Positions 31,747 to 34,223 of a DNA stretch of 34,223 nt are shown here, piece after piece; the first letter of the stretch is position 1; every line of letters starts with the position of its first letter. This DNA comes from Candidatus Andersenbacteria bacterium RIFCSPHIGHO2_02_FULL_45_11 (GTDB taxonomy: Bacteria; Patescibacteriota; Andersenbacteria; UBA10190). The stretch covers positions 12,020 to 46,242 of the forward strand of contig MHHP01000015.1 in assembly GCA_001817055.1 (NCBI GenBank), given 5' to 3'. The translations under genes were made by a program, and so were the position numbers. The notes beneath the pieces are model-generated. The model saw only the letters and a program-made list of their open reading frames with translations, was not told the origin of the DNA and did not search any database.

Positions 31747-33750
31747 ATGATTGCAGAAATGAGTAAGACTACTATCGCAATTCCTCGCTCACAGCGGGAG
31801 GGTCTCTTACAGTTTTTGCAAGAAGAATCGGTACTGCACATTATTGAGCATGATGAGGTGCTTCGCGATCAAGTACAAGAGTCAACGGACACTTCGTATC
31901 ATTTAGCGCAGCTGCAGCTTACGCTTGAGTTTATTGCGCGTATGAAAAAAGAGTTGGAGATACACGCTTCGCGCAGCTTGAAAAATTTGTTTGCAAGAAA
32001 GCCACTTGCATCCCTTGTTGATTTAGAGAGGGTTGCAATAGATGTTGAAATTCCAAGTTTGATTCAAACCGTGCAGCACATCAACGATGAGCTGGTATCG
32101 CTCGACGCTCGTATGGTGGAGGTGAGAGATTCTTTGCGCTGCCTTGATCCATGGGCTTCGCTGCTATTGTATGCGCAAGACGCTGATATGTTGCATACAA
32201 CACTGATCCATCACTTATTGATCGTATCCGCTAGGGATGAGCGTGAAGTTTTGGATGCGCTAGAGACGATTCCTACTGCGATATGGCAAGTAGTGCACCG
32301 CGATTCATCAAAGAACAGAGTGACTGTATATCTTGAATTCGTTGCACATAGTAATGATGCTGCGTTTGTCGAAGAGGTTGAGCAGCGCCTTGATGCAACG
32401 CTTGTGACTCTCCCCGTTGCGCAAGAAGAATCCATCGCAGGAAAGCATGCTGCGCTTGTGCGCGAGGAACAGATGCTCATGAAGAAACGCGTAGCAGTGC
32501 TTGCACAGGCGCGGGGCATTGTTGCTCGTGAACGTGATATTTTGTTTGCGTATGATGCTGTATTGCACCGAGAAGAGCGTGAACGAGTATCTTCCGCAGC
32601 CTGGCATTCATCCTATACTGTGGTTATATCCGGATGGGTTCCAACTACGTGGGCAGCACTTTTTACCAAGCGCCTCGCTGACGTCTTCCCTGATGCTGCG
32701 GTTGAGATGAGTAGTCCTGAGGCGCAGGATAAGGCGCCGATATTATTTCAGAACAATTCGTTGGTGCGACCATTTGAAGTTGTGACGGATTTATATGGTA
32801 AACCCGCGTATCATGAGCTGGACCCTACGGGGCCGCTCGCATTATTCTTTTTGATTTCGTTTGCATTGGCGCTTACCGATGCCGGGTATGGCGTATTGAT
32901 TATGATTGCAACACTTATTGCAGAAAAGTTTTTTCGTCTTAAGCGCGATATGCAGAAGATGATGCGCCTTCTCTTTTTCGGTGGAGCAATGACAGTTGTT
33001 ATGGGCGCGCTTACGGGCGGGTGGTTCAGTATTAATTTGGACATGCTTTCCGATGGTGTTGCGAAGGACGTACTTTTGGGAGTTAAGTTGCTAGATCCGC
33101 TCAAGCAGCCGATGTTGTTTTTGGGCATCATCTTTGGTTTTGGAGTAGTGCAGCTTCTGTATGCGTGGATTGTGCGTGGGCTGTATCATTGGAAGAGAGG
33201 CGAGAAAAACATTGCCATCATGGATGATTTTTCGTGGGTCGTACTTGTTATCACTATTATTCTTTCGATTGCATCTTCAAAAGGTTTCTTATTTGAATCT
33301 CTTGCGCTTGAATTGCAATGGCTTATGTATGCAGCATTTGCGTTCATCGTTATAACACAGGGGCGAGCGAGCAAAAACATTTTTCTACGTATCGGCGTTG
33401 GATTACTTAGTTTGAATGGACTCATTGCGTTTGTAAGTGATATGTTAAGCTATTCACGCCTTCTGGCACTGGGCCTGGCTACCGGTATTATTGGCCTTGT
33501 GGTCAATCTTATTGCATCTATGGTGCATGAGAGTATTCCGGTTGTGGGAGTAGTGCTGGCAGGCGTTGTTCTTATAGTTGGACATGTGTTCAACTTGGGT
33601 ATCAATGCGCTTGGAGCGTTTATTCACTCCGGCCGCCTTCAGTTTGTGGAGTTCTTCCCCAAATTTTTGGAAGGGGGCGGAGTGGCGTTTCGGCCATTCG
33701 GACGAGTCGGCAAGCATGTTGATGATCCGAGAGATTTTAGCAGGGTGTAG
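31747..33750 (+). CDS. V/A-type ATP synthase subunit I (subunit a)
   Basis: A 667-residue two-part protein. The cytoplasmic half (1 to about 365) is a coiled-coil hairpin with alpha/beta ends (MIAEMSKTTIAIPRSQREGLLQFLQEE..., VVISGWVPTTW). The membrane half has about seven to eight helices with family landmarks: LYGKPAYHELDPTGPLALFFLISFALALTDAGYG (about 350-385), FGFGVVQLLYAWIVRGLYHWKRG, LSYSRLLALGLATGIIGLVVNLIA (Arg of the ion path, about 570-580), and the closing GHVFNLGINALGAFIHSGRLQFVEFFPKFL. It holds the half-channels next to the K ring. Starts 6 nt after subunit H. Confidence 0.95.
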   Translation: MIAEMSKTTIAIPRSQREGLLQFLQEESVLHIIEHDEVLRDQVQESTDTSYHLAQLQLTLEFIARMKKELEIHASRSLKNLFARKPLASLVDLERVAIDVEIPSLIQTVQHINDELVSLDARMVEVRDSLRCLDPWASLLLYAQDADMLHTTLIHHLLIVSARDEREVLDALETIPTAIWQVVHRDSSKNRVTVYLEFVAHSNDAAFVEEVEQRLDATLVTLPVAQEESIAGKHAALVREEQMLMKKRVAVLAQARGIVARERDILFAYDAVLHREERERVSSAAWHSSYTVVISGWVPTTWAALFTKRLADVFPDAAVEMSSPEAQDKAPILFQNNSLVRPFEVVTDLYGKPAYHELDPTGPLALFFLISFALALTDAGYGVLIMIATLIAEKFFRLKRDMQKMMRLLFFGGAMTVVMGALTGGWFSINLDMLSDGVAKDVLLGVKLLDPLKQPMLFLGIIFGFGVVQLLYAWIVRGLYHWKRGEKNIAIMDDFSWVVLVITIILSIASSKGFLFESLALELQWLMYAAFAFIVITQGRASKNIFLRIGVGLLSLNGLIAFVSDMLSYSRLLALGLATGIIGLVVNLIASMVHESIPVVGVVLAGVVLIVGHVFNLGINALGAFIHSGRLQFVEFFPKFLEGGGVAFRPFGRVGKHVDDPRDFSRV

Positions 33751-33793
33751 TAAAGAGTATGTTTATTTCATTTATTATTAATTTCATTATTCT

Positions 33794-34223
33794 ATGATCG
33801 AGTATGGTCTTATGATCGCAATCGTTAGTGCTGCAATGGCGGCTATTCTTGCCGGTATCGGCTCTATTATAGGTGTTCGTACCGTAGGGCAGGCAAGCGC
33901 AGGTATTGTGTCTGAGGATCCGGACAAGTTTGGTAAAGTATTAATTTTAACGGCACTGCCGGGCTCCCAGGGTATTTACGGGTTCCTTGCAGCAGTTATT
34001 ATCGCAAGTAAAATTGGAATTTTGAGCGGTGCGCCAATTGATATTTCTGTTGCCCAAGGGTTTCAGATTCTTCTTGCTACCCTGCCGGTTGGTTTGCTGG
34101 GTATGTTGTCTGCAATATTCCAGGGGCGTTTGGCTGCGGCAGGTGTAAATATTGTTGCTAAAAAGCCTGATGCGGGCGGAAAAGGAGTTATTCTTGCGGC
34201 AATTGAAGAAACATATGCCGTGC
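33794..34223 (+). CDS. V-type ATP synthase subunit K (proteolipid ring), 3' partial
   Basis: Absent from the ORF track because it runs off the right edge. The 143 visible residues form a duplicated-hairpin proteolipid: helix 1 IVSAAMAAILAGIGSIIGV, PGSQGIYGFLAAVIIASKIG, helix 3 QGFQILLATLPVGLLGMLSAIFQGRLAAAG, and the start of helix 4 GVILAAIEETYAV. The ion-binding Glu is Glu139, followed by TYA. In the first hairpin Gln59 stands at the matching place, as in Enterococcus NtpK; this arrangement has one carboxylate per four helices. Whether the ion is Na+ or H+ cannot be settled from this fragment. The ATG at 33812 is an alternative start. Confidence 0.92.
   Translation, partial: MIEYGLMIAIVSAAMAAILAGIGSIIGVRTVGQASAGIVSEDPDKFGKVLILTALPGSQGIYGFLAAVIIASKIGILSGAPIDISVAQGFQILLATLPVGLLGMLSAIFQGRLAAAGVNIVAKKPDAGGKGVILAAIEETYAV

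Overview
The window looks like a chromosome segment of a bacterium with a compact genome, most likely a Candidate Phyla Radiation (Patescibacteria) member. This is inferred from tightly overlapping genes, very few Shine-Dalgarno (SD) sequences, a short Obg without its usual C-terminal domain, a long type IV pilus cluster with duplicated assembly genes, and a V-type ATPase operon. The standard code with TGA as stop fits throughout. No database search was possible, so the taxonomic placement is only moderate.

Layout. (1) 1-4.6 kb: the 3' part of a UvrD-like helicase fused to an Fe-S PD-(D/E)XK nuclease, a GmhB-like HAD phosphatase, a convergent GlcD-like FAD oxidase, an array of hairpin repeats, and a small anchored cupredoxin. 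(2) 4.6-23.5 kb: one large type IV pilus locus. It holds PilB ATPase, PilC platform, several prepilin-like proteins (one apparently split by an inserted secreted domain), two very large pilins fused to six-bladed NHL beta-propellers, a protein O-mannosyltransferase, a PilX-like protein, and two successive PilM-PilN-PilO-small-membrane-protein cassettes. In the second cassette PilM and PilN are one polypeptide. No PilT and no prepilin peptidase are seen in this window. (3) 23.5-25.3 kb: a nucleotidyltransferase, a PrsW-like intramembrane protease and a small anchored protein. (4) 25.3-28 kb, minus strand: a short SD-driven gene with its own promoter and terminator, then (in transcription order) infC-rpmI-rplT followed by a UDP-xylose-synthase-like gene. 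(5) 28-30.3 kb: small orphan genes with clear SDs, promoters or terminators, and a tmRNA gene (ssrA) whose tag can be read. (6) 30.3 kb to end: obg, a terminator, and the start of a V/A-type ATPase operon (subunits H, I, K; K runs off the window).

How the parts work together. PilB, PilC and PilM/N/O would build the pilus. The prepilins and propeller-bearing minor pilins would form the fibre and an adhesive tip, and the PMT enzyme could glycosylate secreted pilins. The most striking regulatory pattern is a -10 box placed 6-7 nt before the ATG of seven genes. This predicts leaderless mRNAs, and it resolves several start codons that the ORF track extends too far upstream. Internal operon genes mostly start by 1-17 nt overlaps, often ATGA, without an SD. 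A second class of small orphan genes instead has strong SDs and 5' leaders.
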